A stretch of DNA of 64,000 nucleotides from Gracilariopsis chorda (taxonomy: Eukaryota > Rhodophyta > Florideophyceae > Gracilariales > Gracilariaceae), in NCBI GenBank assembly GCA_003194525.1, contig NBIV01000066.1, positions 248,001-312,000 of the forward strand. Reading direction: 5' to 3'. The position numbers were made by a program, and so were the translations under genes. How positions within the stretch are numbered: position 1 is the first letter of the stretch; every line of letters starts with the position of its first letter. Shown here piece by piece: positions 41,201 through 51,648 of this stretch. Under the pieces are notes generated by a model. It saw only the letters and a program-made list of their open reading frames with translations. It did not search any database and was not told where the DNA came from.

Positions 41201-42523
41201 GTTATGGACTACGTGTGTGACTGGAAGAGACTCATCACCAACAGTGCGCTTCGCCACGGGCCAAAATATGATCGGTGTGCAATGCATGCCAAGTTGCATG
41301 CCAAGTGCCAATGGCATCCAACCAACCAAAACAGCAAAACGTGGACACGTCTACACTTGCCGTACCAAACCTGCAAAGTGACAGTGCGTTCTTCACCACT
41401 TCCCAGCAGCCTTCCTGGTGCCGAGTGCCAAGGCGCTCGTCCGAGCAGCATCGCGATGTGCCAACGATTTATCCCTTTCGCAGGAGCACACCCTCAAGGA
41501 CGTCGGCTCATGCACCGCGCAACCCTGGAGTCTATCCTGAACAATCCCTGATACCTAGACACGGTGGTGCTCGAGTCGCCTGGAATTTACTAAACTCCGG
41601 AAACGCTCTCAAGGAAGGAGGTAACAATTCCACCACCATCAGAAACTCGGCATAAGAGATCTAGGTAACACTACTGAGTATGTCAGTAAGAAGCTACCGC
41701 TGTTCGCATCGCTCGCGCTCAGCCCAGTCGCGCGTGAGCCTCCGCATTGACTGCTGGAGTTGATCTTGCTTACCGTCATTTTCTGTGGCAGATACCACTT
41801 GATTGGAAGGAAGGGTTATACTTGCACTTGGTTCGTTCGATACCTCTTATATTGCTGCTTGGGGGTTTTCAGTATGTCCACTTCGGTACCGCTTCCGAGC
41901 ACCGTCAAGAAGGTAGAATGACCGTTTTGGACGTGGCCTATGAATGGTCGCGAGCGCTGGCATGCCTTTATAGACAGGGCTTTTTGCGCCCGGAGCCTGC
42001 CGTGCATCCGAAGTGAGGAACGCAGACCAGAAGCGTATGCTGATACATTTCAACTTGTTTTCTGCATATTCAAACACGATTACCGCGTAGGGCACGGTAT
42101 TCGACTTGGTGCTGTGAGCAAACAGCACAGCTGACTTGTATTGAGGAGGAATTCTGCTTGTCAATGGAATTGCCCATATACCATCAACACGTGTTTGGTC
42201 ACTGGTGAAGGGTGTTGCAGAAATTGTTATCGTTAGAAGAATGAATCTGTTCTGCCGCTGACACAGCTAGCACTGCATCCAACCGTGTCCTGAAATAACT
42301 CATTCTATGAACAAGGAACAAGTAACGGTTATGTTTATCCTATTCTAGTATGTATTTCCACTACTTGTACATCAACGCAGTCTTGCCCCTCTTACGTCGC
42401 AGTAGTTGAAAATGGGTATCAGAAACGCAACGGCTGCGGAAACAAAAAGAGAGATAAAGCTTTCCAAGAATGACATGCTCTTGTCAAAAGTCAGGTGGTT
42501 ATAAGTGCTGAAGGGGAACTTCA

Positions 42524-43513
42524 TCAGAGTCCGATCCGCACAGCAATGCTGAGCAGCTTCTCCTCAATGTCGGATTCAAACCGAGCCGCTAAGGCAGTAA
42601 AAACGAGACGGCTTGACCTGGAAGGTATGCGTGCTCGTCGCTCGTACTTTGGACTGTTCACCAAGCGAACAGAAGGTTTGCAGGTGACAAGTGTGCAGTA
42701 CGACTTCATCATCATCGGTCGCCCATCAAACTGAACGACATGTCCCGGAGTAGCGCAATTTTGGTGCCGGTCACAAAGAACCCGCGCGCGAACATGCGTT
42801 GAGAAAAGAAGCTGTTCAGAAGGCACATGTTGCAGGTGCTGTACTGCAATACACGACGATTCAGATTTTGGGCTGGCGGAAGGCTCGAACTCCTCGATTC
42901 CTGCAACGCCCTGTATTCCCTCAGATTCGGAGAACTGTGGAATCTCCACAGGTTCTTCCGGCGGTGGCGAGATGTCCAGGTCGAAATCGTCGTCTGCGCC
43001 CTCTGTTTCGAGAGGTTGTGCTTCGGGCTGTGGCGAGATAGTCGGGTCAAAGTCGTCGCCTGGAGTTTGCATATCGGGAAGTTGGTCTTCTGGCAATGGC
43101 AATATGTCCGGGACGAAATCGTCTTCTGCGAGTGATGGCTCCGCGAGTGATAGCTCCGGGTGCTTTTCAACGGCGGCGAGTGACAAACAGCCGCTGATCC
43201 TGAGACCTGCGAAGGTGGCACACACTTCTCCTGGTACGGAGCAGTCGGCGGCTGAGGAGCAAATGAGATCTGTGATATCCTGGGTTCCACAGTAGCACGA
43301 ATCACGCATATCACACGGTCCAAACGAGGAAGGAGAGTCTAGAGGCAAGTAGTAGCATATTCGTGATCCCTTGCAATTCGCCGTTGTAGTGCATTCCTCG
43401 CCGCTTAGTCCGCGCGAGGTGGTAGAAGCTGCTGCAAGGGGGAAGTGAGCAGAAATGGAGAGAATGAGGAAGAGCGATATCAATTGTAGTGCTGCACTGA
43501 GAAATAGACCCAT
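42524..43513 (-). CDS. Secreted protein: Cys-rich N-domain, acidic Pro repeats, conserved 'CIAV…' C-domain
   Basis: 329 residues. The signal peptide 'ALQLISLFLILSISAHFPLA' is followed by a region with ten or more Cys (residues ~38-110: 'CTTTANCKGSRICYYL', 'CYCGTQDITDLICSSAADC'), likely disulfide-bonded. Next is an acidic, proline-rich spacer with three imperfect copies of a DDF-D-x-I-S/L-P-x-PE unit. The C-terminal ~110 residues start 'CIAVQHLQHVPSEQLLFSTH' and contain 'CDRHQNCATPGHVV', 'MMMKSYC' and a basic end. I have a vague memory of this C-domain as a recurrent family in Chondrus crispus, function unknown. The gene is intact and intronless. The upstream 270 bp up to the copia element should hold its promoter. 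Confidence 0.75.
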   Translation of the reverse strand: MGLFLSAALQLISLFLILSISAHFPLAAASTTSRGLSGEECTTTANCKGSRICYYLPLDSPSSFGPCDMRDSCYCGTQDITDLICSSAADCSVPGEVCATFAGLRISGCLSLAAVEKHPELSLAEPSLAEDDFVPDILPLPEDQLPDMQTPGDDFDPTISPQPEAQPLETEGADDDFDLDISPPPEEPVEIPQFSESEGIQGVAGIEEFEPSASPKSESSCIAVQHLQHVPSEQLLFSTHVRARVLCDRHQNCATPGHVVQFDGRPMMMKSYCTLVTCKPSVRLVNSPKYERRARIPSRSSRLVFTALAARFESDIEEKLLSIAVRIGL

Positions 43514-43783
43514 GTTGAAGTTTGGCGGAGTCTGGTTTCGAGGCTAGGTAGTGGCAATGGGTAGGGTAACATGCCAAGGGTAACATAGGGTCTTATGTGT
43601 TCTACGTTCGATGCGCGTGAAGGTGCACCTCGCGTGAGGATGACGTGCAGCTGGTGAGGAAAGCCCGCTCCAGCAAGGCTCCAGCCGTCTACAACAATGA
43701 ATCTGCTGCACCGTGTTGTCCACACCGCGCCTTTTTTTGTATTGAAGCCACGCTGGCACAAGGAGAGATTTTCCTTTTAATCC
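43514..43783. promoter_or_regulatory. 5' flank of the secreted acidic protein gene
   Basis: Only non-coding stretch between the start codon at 43513 and the copia target site. No core promoter element is convincing. A CCTC/GAGG hairpin (about 43628-43639) resembles those of the LTR family. Confidence 0.3.
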
Positions 43784-43900
43784 TGTTGTCACACGTAGCC
43801 AGCGCACACCTTAGCCGCCGCCGCCTAGTACACTTAAGCTCGAAACCGACGGCACCTCAGTAAACTTCGAGCCATCGGCTCCTTCCAGAACGTCACCACA
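43784..43900 (+). repeat. 5' LTR of the copia element
   Basis: TGTTGTCACACG… to …CGTCACCACA. The inner boxes ACACGT and ACGTCACCACA give weak inverted ends. Confidence 0.95.
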
Positions 43901-43918
43901 GGTTATGGGCCTAAACCC
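43901..43918 (+). promoter_or_regulatory. Primer-binding site: initiator tRNA-Met anticodon-arm type
   Basis: GGTTATGGGCCTAAACCC follows the LTR directly. The first ten bases are complementary to the anticodon arm (CAT) of initiator tRNA-Met, the internal half-tRNA site used by Drosophila copia rather than the CCA end. Confidence 0.6.
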
Positions 43919-44084
43919 ACGTAAAGGAACACATCCGATCCGCTGTCCCCCGCAAGCGACCTCCCAGAAGGTCGCCTACACCATTACCACCACGCCATCC
44001 AGGCAATTTACTGCTTTGCAGCGGAGTCAACAGCGTAACCCACGACAGCTTCGCGCTACCACACGTGCATATAATCAGTCTGCC

Positions 44085-47000
44085 ATGGCCGACGAACAAC
44101 AATCTACTCAAGGCGCGGGCGCGGGCGCCGACCGTACTCCATCAGTCGCACAACTTGCCGCCATGCAGCAGTTCGCGCATCTATTTTAAGGTGCAACAAC
44201 GCAATCCTGGGATTTCAGCAATGAGATCCTCAAAGAGCTCACAAAATCCAACTTCCGACAGTGGCAAGCATCACTAACCGACATACTTGCAACGCATGGG
44301 TACTCTGCAATACTCTCATCAGATTTTGTACGAGACACGGAGACCAAAAAAAAAGCCTATGCATCCTGCCGAGCTCTTATCACCAACATATCCGACGAAA
44401 TCAATCAATTAGTACCGGATTGGCTCTTCAGCAACTCTCCGTTTCATATTGTATCCTACGTTAGAACGATACTAGATCATTAAGCACTACGCGACGTTGA
44501 TCAACTGGTCTCAGAAGCCGTAAAACTCAGGTTTACTACGGACGAAGGCCTACAACCATACCTAGAAAAACATCGTCGCCACCAAGCGCTGCTAATCGAA
44601 ACCGGAGCATCAGAGTACAAAAACGAAGAACGCACCGTTAAGCTTGCCCTTCGTGGCTTCACCGCCTCGCCGAACCCCTTTTCAGGAATAGCTGCAACCT
44701 TACTAGCTACCATGACACCTGCAACTCTGGCAGAGCTGCGCAAAGCGCTCGATACTTATGCATCTGCCTCAAACGTCCCATTGGAACTCACACTTTCTCA
44801 GTTGGATGCACACCCACCTCCACACCGAGAACCAGAGACCGGCACGTTGCAGCAAATGGTGTCCACACTTTCAACACTAAGCAGCACGAAGGCTAATATG
44901 AACTCCACGCTTCGCCGCATAGAAGGACGGCTAACTGCTCAGAGCAGAAAAGGGAGATCAGCACCGTACAACTCAAAGGCACCTAAGAGAACTGCTGCTA
45001 TGCAGGCCAGCGCCCAATCCTTTGGAAACAGTGACGAAGTCGCCGCACAACTTTTGCAGGCCATACAGAACCTACAGGAGTCGCAGAAAACCACCGCGGA
45101 CCCCGCCCACAACGAGGGTAAGTTTCTGCTAGATTCTGGTGCTCACCCAACTCACACGTCCTTACCACTAACCAACGCTACTCCGCTTTCCCAACCCTCA
45201 TATACTACCACCGCCGACGCTACAAAAATTCCCATACATCAGATGGGAACAATCAGCCTCAAGACTAAAGGCAAAACACGGATATCCCTCCCGGCTTTGG
45301 TCTCCAAACGCATTAAGGGTACACTTATCTCCGTCCACGCCCTCTCTAAACAATACGGCCTTGTAGCCTTTACCCCCAAACTAGCATTCGTTATCGATAC
45401 AGCCACCCCCGCAATCATAGCAACCGCGAAGTGGCAGGGAAACGGGTACTACTTGGCCGGGACCGCTTCAGCATCCAATGCATTCTCGCAAGCCATTCGA
45501 ACCTCTGCGCCCCACACCGACATATCTCCCGCGTGCGACACTGGAGGAACAGTGCGCAGACGCCAGCGAAAGCCAAAAAAGCTTAAGCCAAAACGTGCGA
45601 ACCCCTCAATCAAACCCCAACCCCAGACCACCCCGACTGCCCTGCCCACAAGAACAAAACCAAAATCGGAACTCGTAGCCGCCTTTCATGACTGGCACCT
45701 GCGGTACAACCACCTCAGACCACGCACCCTTCAAGAAATGGCCAAGCGCGGCTTACTGAACCTTCCGCGAATATTATAGCGAACCCCCCCTCCAATCTCC
45801 TGCAGAGGGTGCATCCACGGCAAGCGCATGAAGATGGCCCATAAGAAGACCGATCATCAATACGACCGAGGACACAGAGTATCTTCTGACATCGCCGGCC
45901 CCATCAACCCTCAATCTACCCACGGCAACCAGTACTTCGTAGTCTTCCTGGAAACCACGACAAGATTCCTTTTCACTTTCTGTGCGGCAACCAGAGACCA
46001 GTTATACGCCTTTACCGCGCAAGTCCTCAGCCTTATGCGCAATAAATTCGGCCTATCCCCACTTCTCTTCACCACAGACAACGCAGGCGAGTATCGTTCT
46101 CACACTTTCCAACGCATTCTTGACGGCCATGGCACGCAGCTCTCAACATCGACACCATACAGTCCCCAGGAAAACTCGCTTGCCGAGAGGGTAATCGGCA
46201 CCCTTTCACGCATCGTACGGGCCAGCCTCTTGCACTAAAGACTGCCAAACGCCTACTGGGAAGACGCACTTCGTGATGCTACTTTCAAATACAACCGCAG
46301 CCTCCACAGCACTACACAAAAAATCCCCTACACCGAATGGCACTTACAACCTCCGACCGTGTCGAACATGCTCATATTTGGACAGCTCGGCAGCATCCCT
46401 GTGATAACGGACCCCCACGCGCAGCGCAAGCTCGACGAACGGGGTATTCTCGTCCGGTACATGTTCGGCATTAACAGCTCACATGTAATGGTCCAGAACG
46501 TTAGGACTAATGAGTATCGAAAGGTTCGAGCCATCGATTTCAAGCCATATCGGTGCGAAACCGATCCCGTGTGCACCACCAACGCCGCTTTCCGCGCATT
46601 CTCCCCAACTCCCACCCAAATTGACAAATTCACGCCAGCCCCTCTATCAAGACCGCATGCTCACCGATACCCCGATGCTCAATACTGGGCACAAGCACAC
46701 GATGCAGAATTAGATAAGTTGGATAAACTGGGAGTCATCGATTGGCTCCCGAAGGACCAGCTCCCAAAAAAGCTCATCCCCCTTACCATGAAGTATCGCT
46801 ATAAGCGCGGGATCGTCGACGAAATCCTACAGCGAAATGCGCGTCTGGCCGTTCGCGGTGACCTTATGAAACCCCACCAGCACTTTGACCCCGATCACAC
46901 CTCGGCGCATTTGGCCCAAAAGGAAACCGTTCGGCTAACCCTCGCGATTGCCGCCGCCAATAATCTCCATATTGAACACTTCGACGTGACCACAGCATAC

Positions 47001-48356
47001 CCACACGAACTCTACCGGTATGAAAAGCCTTTATTCGTACGACAACACCCGCGCTTCGATGGTTCGTTCAAGCACCCAACACCCGGGGGCCGGCTTGTCC
47101 GCAATCTTTACGGTAACCCGTCCGGCTTCTTCTACTACCTCGAAGGCGCAATCGAATGCTTACGCAGGATCGGGTTTACCCAGGCCCCGGATGATCCATG
47201 TCTTTTCATGAAACACAAGTCACCCACCGACTACACCATCATTTGCCTCAACAGCGACGATTATCTAGTCGCCTCAACCGCCACCAGCCGAATCGACAAC
47301 CTATTCTCACAGCTCTCAAAAAAGTACAACATCCGCCGAATTGGCACACGGACTACATACCTCGGATGGACAATCACCTACACCGCTCACGGTATACATA
47401 TCAGCCAGCCTAACTACATAGAGCAAGCCCTTGCCTTCGCCCAGCTCTCCACCTCCAATCCTCGACAGTCCCCCCACGCTTCGAAAGCCAAGTTTCACGG
47501 CCCTAGCGACAACGACACACTGCTTCCCAGCCTCAGCGACCTTTACCGACAAATTGTCGGGATTCTCCGATGGGTGATGGATTGCACTCGACCGGACATC
47601 GCGTTTGCCGTATCGCGCCTTGGGCAGGCGTCTCAAAACACCACAGTTCGACATTGGAACCTTCTGAAAGAAGTTCTGAGGTACCTCCGAGGCACAACAC
47701 GGCATGGCATACTTTTCCGCTACGGTCCTCAGTCAAACTCTGCACAAATATCATTTACGACCTATGCCGACGCTGACTTTGCTACAGACGATACTAACCG
47801 GAAATCCATAACAGGCTACATCTCCACGGTCTGCAATGGCCCGATATCTTGGGCCTCCTGTCAACAATCTTGCGTGGCACTCTCAACTGCCGAAGCAGAA
47901 TACATCGCCACCACATCAGCCGTCCAAACTACTTGCTTTCTTCGGCGCACGCTGCGCTTTCTTCAGCTTCTCGACCCCTGCCCCTCTCGCGTCCTAGTCG
48001 ACAACCAATCGGTTCTCGCTATCAGCCAAAACACCGGAAACTCAAAGCGCCGCAACTTTATTGACTTAAGACATCATTATATCCGAGATCACCTTCAACG
48101 CCGCGACATTAAGCTTGAGTACGTCCCCTCAGCCCACAACCTGGCTGACGTACTCACAAAACCCACGGGACGGGTGGCGTTTCTACGACTCCGCGCGGCG
48201 TTGCACATAACACCTCCCGGCGCTGCTTCTCGTACTCCCCAGCATCAGGTGGTGTGTTGTCACAACAAAAACGGTCATGTACGTGAAGATTCTGACGAGT
48301 CTCGAACAGCGCCTCTCACAGAGTCTGTTGTCACACGTAGCCAGCGCACACCTTAG
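44085..48356 (+). pseudogene. Copia Gag-Pol polyprotein with four in-frame stops
   Basis: One frame throughout from Met 44085. Gag ('SWDFSNEILKELTKSNFRQW') contains TAA at 44187 and 44481. The protease motif is 'KFLLDSGAHPTH' near 45125. Integrase has 'HDWHLRYNHL', a TAG at 45777, 'CRGCIHGKR', Asp in 'SSDIAGPINPQ', Asp in 'TTDNAGEY', Glu in 'NSLAERVIGTL' and a TAA at 46236. RT runs from 'WAQAHDAELDKLDKLGVIDW'. Its usual YVDD box reads 'CLNSDDYLVAS', so the Tyr-Val before the two Asp has become Asn-Ser. RNase H shows 'TYADADFATDDTNRKS', 'ALSTAEAEYIA' and 'VLVDNQSVLAIS'. There are no frameshifts. Each stop is one C-to-T change from a Gln codon, which suits the context at least at 46236. Confidence 0.9.
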
Positions 48357-48442
48357 CCACCGCCGCTTAGTACACTTAAGCTCGAAACCGACGGCACCTC
48401 AGTAAACTTCGAGCCATCGGCTCCTTCCAGAACGTCACCACA
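48326..48442 (+). repeat. 3' LTR of the copia element
   Basis: Same 117-bp sequence as the 5' LTR apart from two transitions near its position 33-42. The polyprotein frame ends 31 bp inside it. Confidence 0.95.
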
Positions 48443-48488
48443 AATCCAAGTAGACTATGGAGGGTAGACGCGGTCTACCCTTGTAACC
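48443..48488. other. 46-bp spacer between two retrotransposons
   Basis: Holds the copia target copy AATCC, a hairpin with 8-bp perfect arms (48462-48480) and the second gypsy element's target copy TAACC. The hairpin style matches the region beyond 55634, so both elements probably landed in the same hairpin-dense sequence. Confidence 0.6.
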
Positions 48489-48658
48489 TGTAGAGGCTGC
48501 CCACGTGGACGGACTTGGCTGGCGCGTATGGCACGGCAGCTTTTATGAAGACGTCTGATTGGCCCTCCAGCGATCTCGCTGGAGGGCCAGAGTCAATAAA
48601 AGCCAGCCCCTCCCCCCTTCCCATCCGAAGGGGGAGGCAAGCCGCTTTGTTGCTTTCA
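48489..48658 (+). repeat. 5' LTR of the second gypsy element
   Basis: TGTAGAGGCTG… to …TTGCTTTCA. It contains a hairpin with two perfect 10-bp arms (CCTCCAGCGA and its complement, about 48571-48592), then AATAAAAG just downstream, which could act as TATA-like or polyadenylation signal. A C-run/G-run pair follows. Confidence 0.95.
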
Positions 48659-48690
48659 TAACCCTCTCGAGGAGGGACCTTTTCAGAACG

Positions 48691-51648
48691 ATGTCGTCGT
48701 CTTCAGCAATTGTGTTCAATGGTGAACTTGACTCGGATGTAGTCAAGTTCTTCTTTTTCTTTGACAATGTTGTCCCGAAAGGTACTAATGATTCGGAAAA
48801 AGCAACGCAACTCCTGCCGTGTTTGACAGGAAAGGCGTTTGAATTCTATTACGAAACCTACGCGTACGAAGGACAGTTAATTGAAGAAGCATATAACTAC
48901 GCTGCTGTGAAGCAAGCTATGATCGAAGAATTTTCTGAAGTGGTTAGTCAGGAAGAGTATATACGAAGATCCATGAACTGCAAGCTCCGTCCTTTGGACA
49001 TGGCTAGTTCTCTGACAGATATGGATGGCGCTTTTAAGAAAGCTAACTTCATCAATGAAGCTAAGTTTGGATTGCTGAGAAATGCAGTCATGGAACATAT
49101 GGACCTGGCTCAATACGTGTTGTTAAGAGGTGCAAGCGACTACGAATCGCTCAAGCGTACCATTCGGGACTATGTTCGTTGCCGAGAAACTTTCAGTGAA
49201 GCCTACATTGGAAAAGGGAAAGGAGGAGAAGGTAAGCGACCTCACACTATGAGGATTCTCCGTCGCCCCAAACAAACGGTGGAGTCATTGGAGAACAAGG
49301 TAGAAGATCTCACCTCTCAGATAGCGGAACTCACCCTCTTGGTTAGGAAGAAACAAACTTCGACCGAGGAGAACAATGTTCGTGTCTGTTCATTCTGCCA
49401 CAAGCCAGGACATGGAGCGAACCGCTGTGACAAGAATCTTCACCAGAATACCAGATGCCCACGGTGTGGGAAGATGGGACACTCAGAAACTACGTGTTGG
49501 TCAAAGCCCCAGATGCTACAGCCCGCCGTCGCTGCCAATGACACACATATGAAAACAGAAGGAGACACACTGAAAGACTCAGGAAAGGATAAAGAGTACA
49601 CAGTGGGAATAGTGACTGAAGAAGTCGAAGAAGAAGAGACTGTCAATGCTACGAAGAGAGATGCTGAGGGCAGGGCGCTGCCGAAACAGCCAAAGACAGG
49701 AAGACTGGCTGTGAGAGAGTTACTCAACCCTCAGCCAAGTCCAGTAATTGACCTTACGAAGGGCCTACCAAGTTGGAAGAAGGCCAAGTCTAAATCCCGC
49801 AAGCCGGCCCGGAAGAAGGTCCAGAAGGCCCGAAAAGATGGAATTTCAGACTTCGTAGGACGGTACAATGTTCTCATTGAGTTGGCAAATGCTTCATGTG
49901 GGCTCACGTTTGGCCAGCTGCTCCGCGGAGATGCCGAAGAAGCAAAAAGACAGATTCAAAAACTGTTTTTGAAGAATGCTAGAAGTCAAAAGGTTGCTAT
50001 CGCGCATAGGCCTGGAAGTATCAGAAGACTAAAAGTGGTGAAGTTGAAGCTATTCGGAACTAGAGTTAACGCATTGCTGGACTCAGGAGCGGATCCAAAC
50101 CTTCTCTCCACTTCTTTGATGGAAGAACTTACGCTCTCACCGGAAGCGACGACGAGGAAGATTAAAGTCGCTGATGGAAGCTCTAGTGTAGTACGAGGTG
50201 TCGTCAGAGACGTACCTGTGCTGTTTGGTGAGTCCAAGACCCTTTTAAACTTTTTAGTTGTTGATGACCCACCAGTGGATGTGATTATCGGTTCCCCAAC
50301 CTTAGGGAATATTCAGGCCTGCATCGACATGGGAAATCATACAGTGACTGTGACTATAGAAGAGAAAGAATCCGTATTAGATCTAGAGTATGATGAACGT
50401 ATCCCCGATATGGAAGGTTCCGAGACCGATAGTGAGGATTTCACCTCAGACTCAGAGATATACCCAGCTTCTTCCAGTTCGGAAATTGATGACGATAAAG
50501 AGCTTGTCGTGGCTCTTGCGAAGGAGATCGAATCTCAGCCAATAACGAATTCTGAGAGCGATCGGGAAGAAACCATCCCCGTGCTCTTAGAAGAAGATGA
50601 AGATAGTGATATTGAAGAAGGCGAGCTACATGTGCTGAACCTGACCGAAGAGGAAGAAGACCTAAAATCGGCATTGCTCGCGACAAAGGTCAAACATCTC
50701 TCGGAGCGGGCACAGAGGCAGCTCTCTACGACCCTTATAGACTCAAAGGCCGTTTCTTGGTCCCTGGAGGACCTCAGACCTGCTGATGTCCCTGTGAAGC
50801 ATTCTTTTGAGCTAAAGGATCCAGGACCTTTAACTTTTCGGGCAAGACGTCTCCCACCGCGACATAAGGACTTGGTAAAGAATGAGATTGACAAAATGCT
50901 TCGTACAGGTATCATTACGCCAGCAAACTCTGCCTGGTCTTTCCCTATTGTAATCGCGACAAAGAACGATGGAAGCCCGAAATTTTGCGTGGACTACCGT
51001 GCATTGAATGCCAAAATGAAGTCCGATCGTTGGCCATTACCTCGCATAGAAGAAGTGTTCGATGATCTTCGTGGATCCTCACTATTCACTACTCTAGACT
51101 TGTTTTCAGGGTATTGGCAGGTGAAGATGGCCGAGGAGTGCAAAGAGATGACGACTTTCATCTGCAGATTCGGTACATTTAAATTTGAAGTCATGCCATT
51201 CGGATTGATGAATGCACCTGCCACATTTCAAAGAATGATGGACGCCATACTGAAAGACTTATCTTTCGTTCGTGTCTTTTTGGATGACGTTGTCATTTAC
51301 TCCAACAATTTAGAAGATCATCTTATGCATTGCAAAAGAGTTATTGGCAGAATTGCCTCACATGGACTGAAGATTAAACTGGCTAAGTGTGGTTTTGGGC
51401 AGCCTCAGGTGAAGCTCTTAGGACATATCATCGATAAGACGGGAGTTGCGACGGACCCAGAAAAGATCAAAGCTATACAGGAAGCTCCATGTCCAACCTC
51501 CGCGACGGAACTAAGAAGTTTCTTAGGACTGGCCAGTTATTATCGACGGTTCATACCCAGGTTCGCTGAAGCATCTGCTGCCTTGCATGAAGCCACGTCA
51601 CCTAGAAAACATGGCTCTGGACACCAGAAATGGAAGATGCTTTCCTAA
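48691..51648 (+). CDS. Gypsy Gag-protease-RT (second element), cut by a 1-bp deletion
   Basis: Start at 48691, 32 bp after the LTR. Gag has capsid-like helices, then two zinc knuckles ('CSFCHKPGHGANRC' and 'CPRCGKMGHSETTC'). The retropepsin motif is 'NALLDSGADPNLLS' and the second half 'VDVIIGSPTLGNI'. An acidic stretch of about 120 residues precedes RT, which has 'KFCVDYRALNAKM', 'FTTLDLFSGYWQV', 'MPFGLMNAPATFQR' and 'FLDDVVIYS' (FLDD active site). The frame runs out of phase at an A-run near 51606 ('SPRK'), giving a false end at 51648; the next phase holds the continuation. Gag and Pol are in one frame, so no programmed shift is needed. Confidence 0.9.
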   Translation: MSSSSAIVFNGELDSDVVKFFFFFDNVVPKGTNDSEKATQLLPCLTGKAFEFYYETYAYEGQLIEEAYNYAAVKQAMIEEFSEVVSQEEYIRRSMNCKLRPLDMASSLTDMDGAFKKANFINEAKFGLLRNAVMEHMDLAQYVLLRGASDYESLKRTIRDYVRCRETFSEAYIGKGKGGEGKRPHTMRILRRPKQTVESLENKVEDLTSQIAELTLLVRKKQTSTEENNVRVCSFCHKPGHGANRCDKNLHQNTRCPRCGKMGHSETTCWSKPQMLQPAVAANDTHMKTEGDTLKDSGKDKEYTVGIVTEEVEEEETVNATKRDAEGRALPKQPKTGRLAVRELLNPQPSPVIDLTKGLPSWKKAKSKSRKPARKKVQKARKDGISDFVGRYNVLIELANASCGLTFGQLLRGDAEEAKRQIQKLFLKNARSQKVAIAHRPGSIRRLKVVKLKLFGTRVNALLDSGADPNLLSTSLMEELTLSPEATTRKIKVADGSSSVVRGVVRDVPVLFGESKTLLNFLVVDDPPVDVIIGSPTLGNIQACIDMGNHTVTVTIEEKESVLDLEYDERIPDMEGSETDSEDFTSDSEIYPASSSSEIDDDKELVVALAKEIESQPITNSESDREETIPVLLEEDEDSDIEEGELHVLNLTEEEEDLKSALLATKVKHLSERAQRQLSTTLIDSKAVSWSLEDLRPADVPVKHSFELKDPGPLTFRARRLPPRHKDLVKNEIDKMLRTGIITPANSAWSFPIVIATKNDGSPKFCVDYRALNAKMKSDRWPLPRIEEVFDDLRGSSLFTTLDLFSGYWQVKMAEECKEMTTFICRFGTFKFEVMPFGLMNAPATFQRMMDAILKDLSFVRVFLDDVVIYSNNLEDHLMHCKRVIGRIASHGLKIKLAKCGFGQPQVKLLGHIIDKTGVATDPEKIKAIQEAPCPTSATELRSFLGLASYYRRFIPRFAEASAALHEATSPRKHGSGHQKWKMLS

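Larger units (their letters stand above)
35698..42523. other. Gene-poor region of about 6.8 kb
   Basis: No frame shows a recognisable domain. Frames of 123-193 codons at 36613-36984 (+), 37427-37846 (+), 39683-40108 (+) and 40570-41151 (-) overlap each other or rival frames and have irregular composition, so I do not call them genes. It contains an LTR scrap (36161) and a GC-rich SINE-like island (37950-38215). Otherwise nothing was identified. Confidence 0.5.
43784..48442 (+). mobile_element. Ty1/copia retrotransposon with 117-bp LTRs
   Basis: LTRs at 43784-43900 and 48326-48442 differ at 2 of 117 positions. The target duplication AATCC (43779-43783 and 48443-48447) is perfect, so this is a fairly recent, complete insertion. 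Between them one reading frame encodes Gag-PR-IN-RT-RH in copia order (integrase before RT) and ends inside the 3' LTR. Four in-frame stops break it. Short LTRs and single-frame coding are typical of copia elements. Confidence 0.95.

Noticed and set aside
44085..48356. Alternative genetic code (UAR as Gln)
   Set aside because: Intact host genes (PGM, DUF1295, NLR-like) contain no in-frame UAR, and other dead elements here also carry stops.
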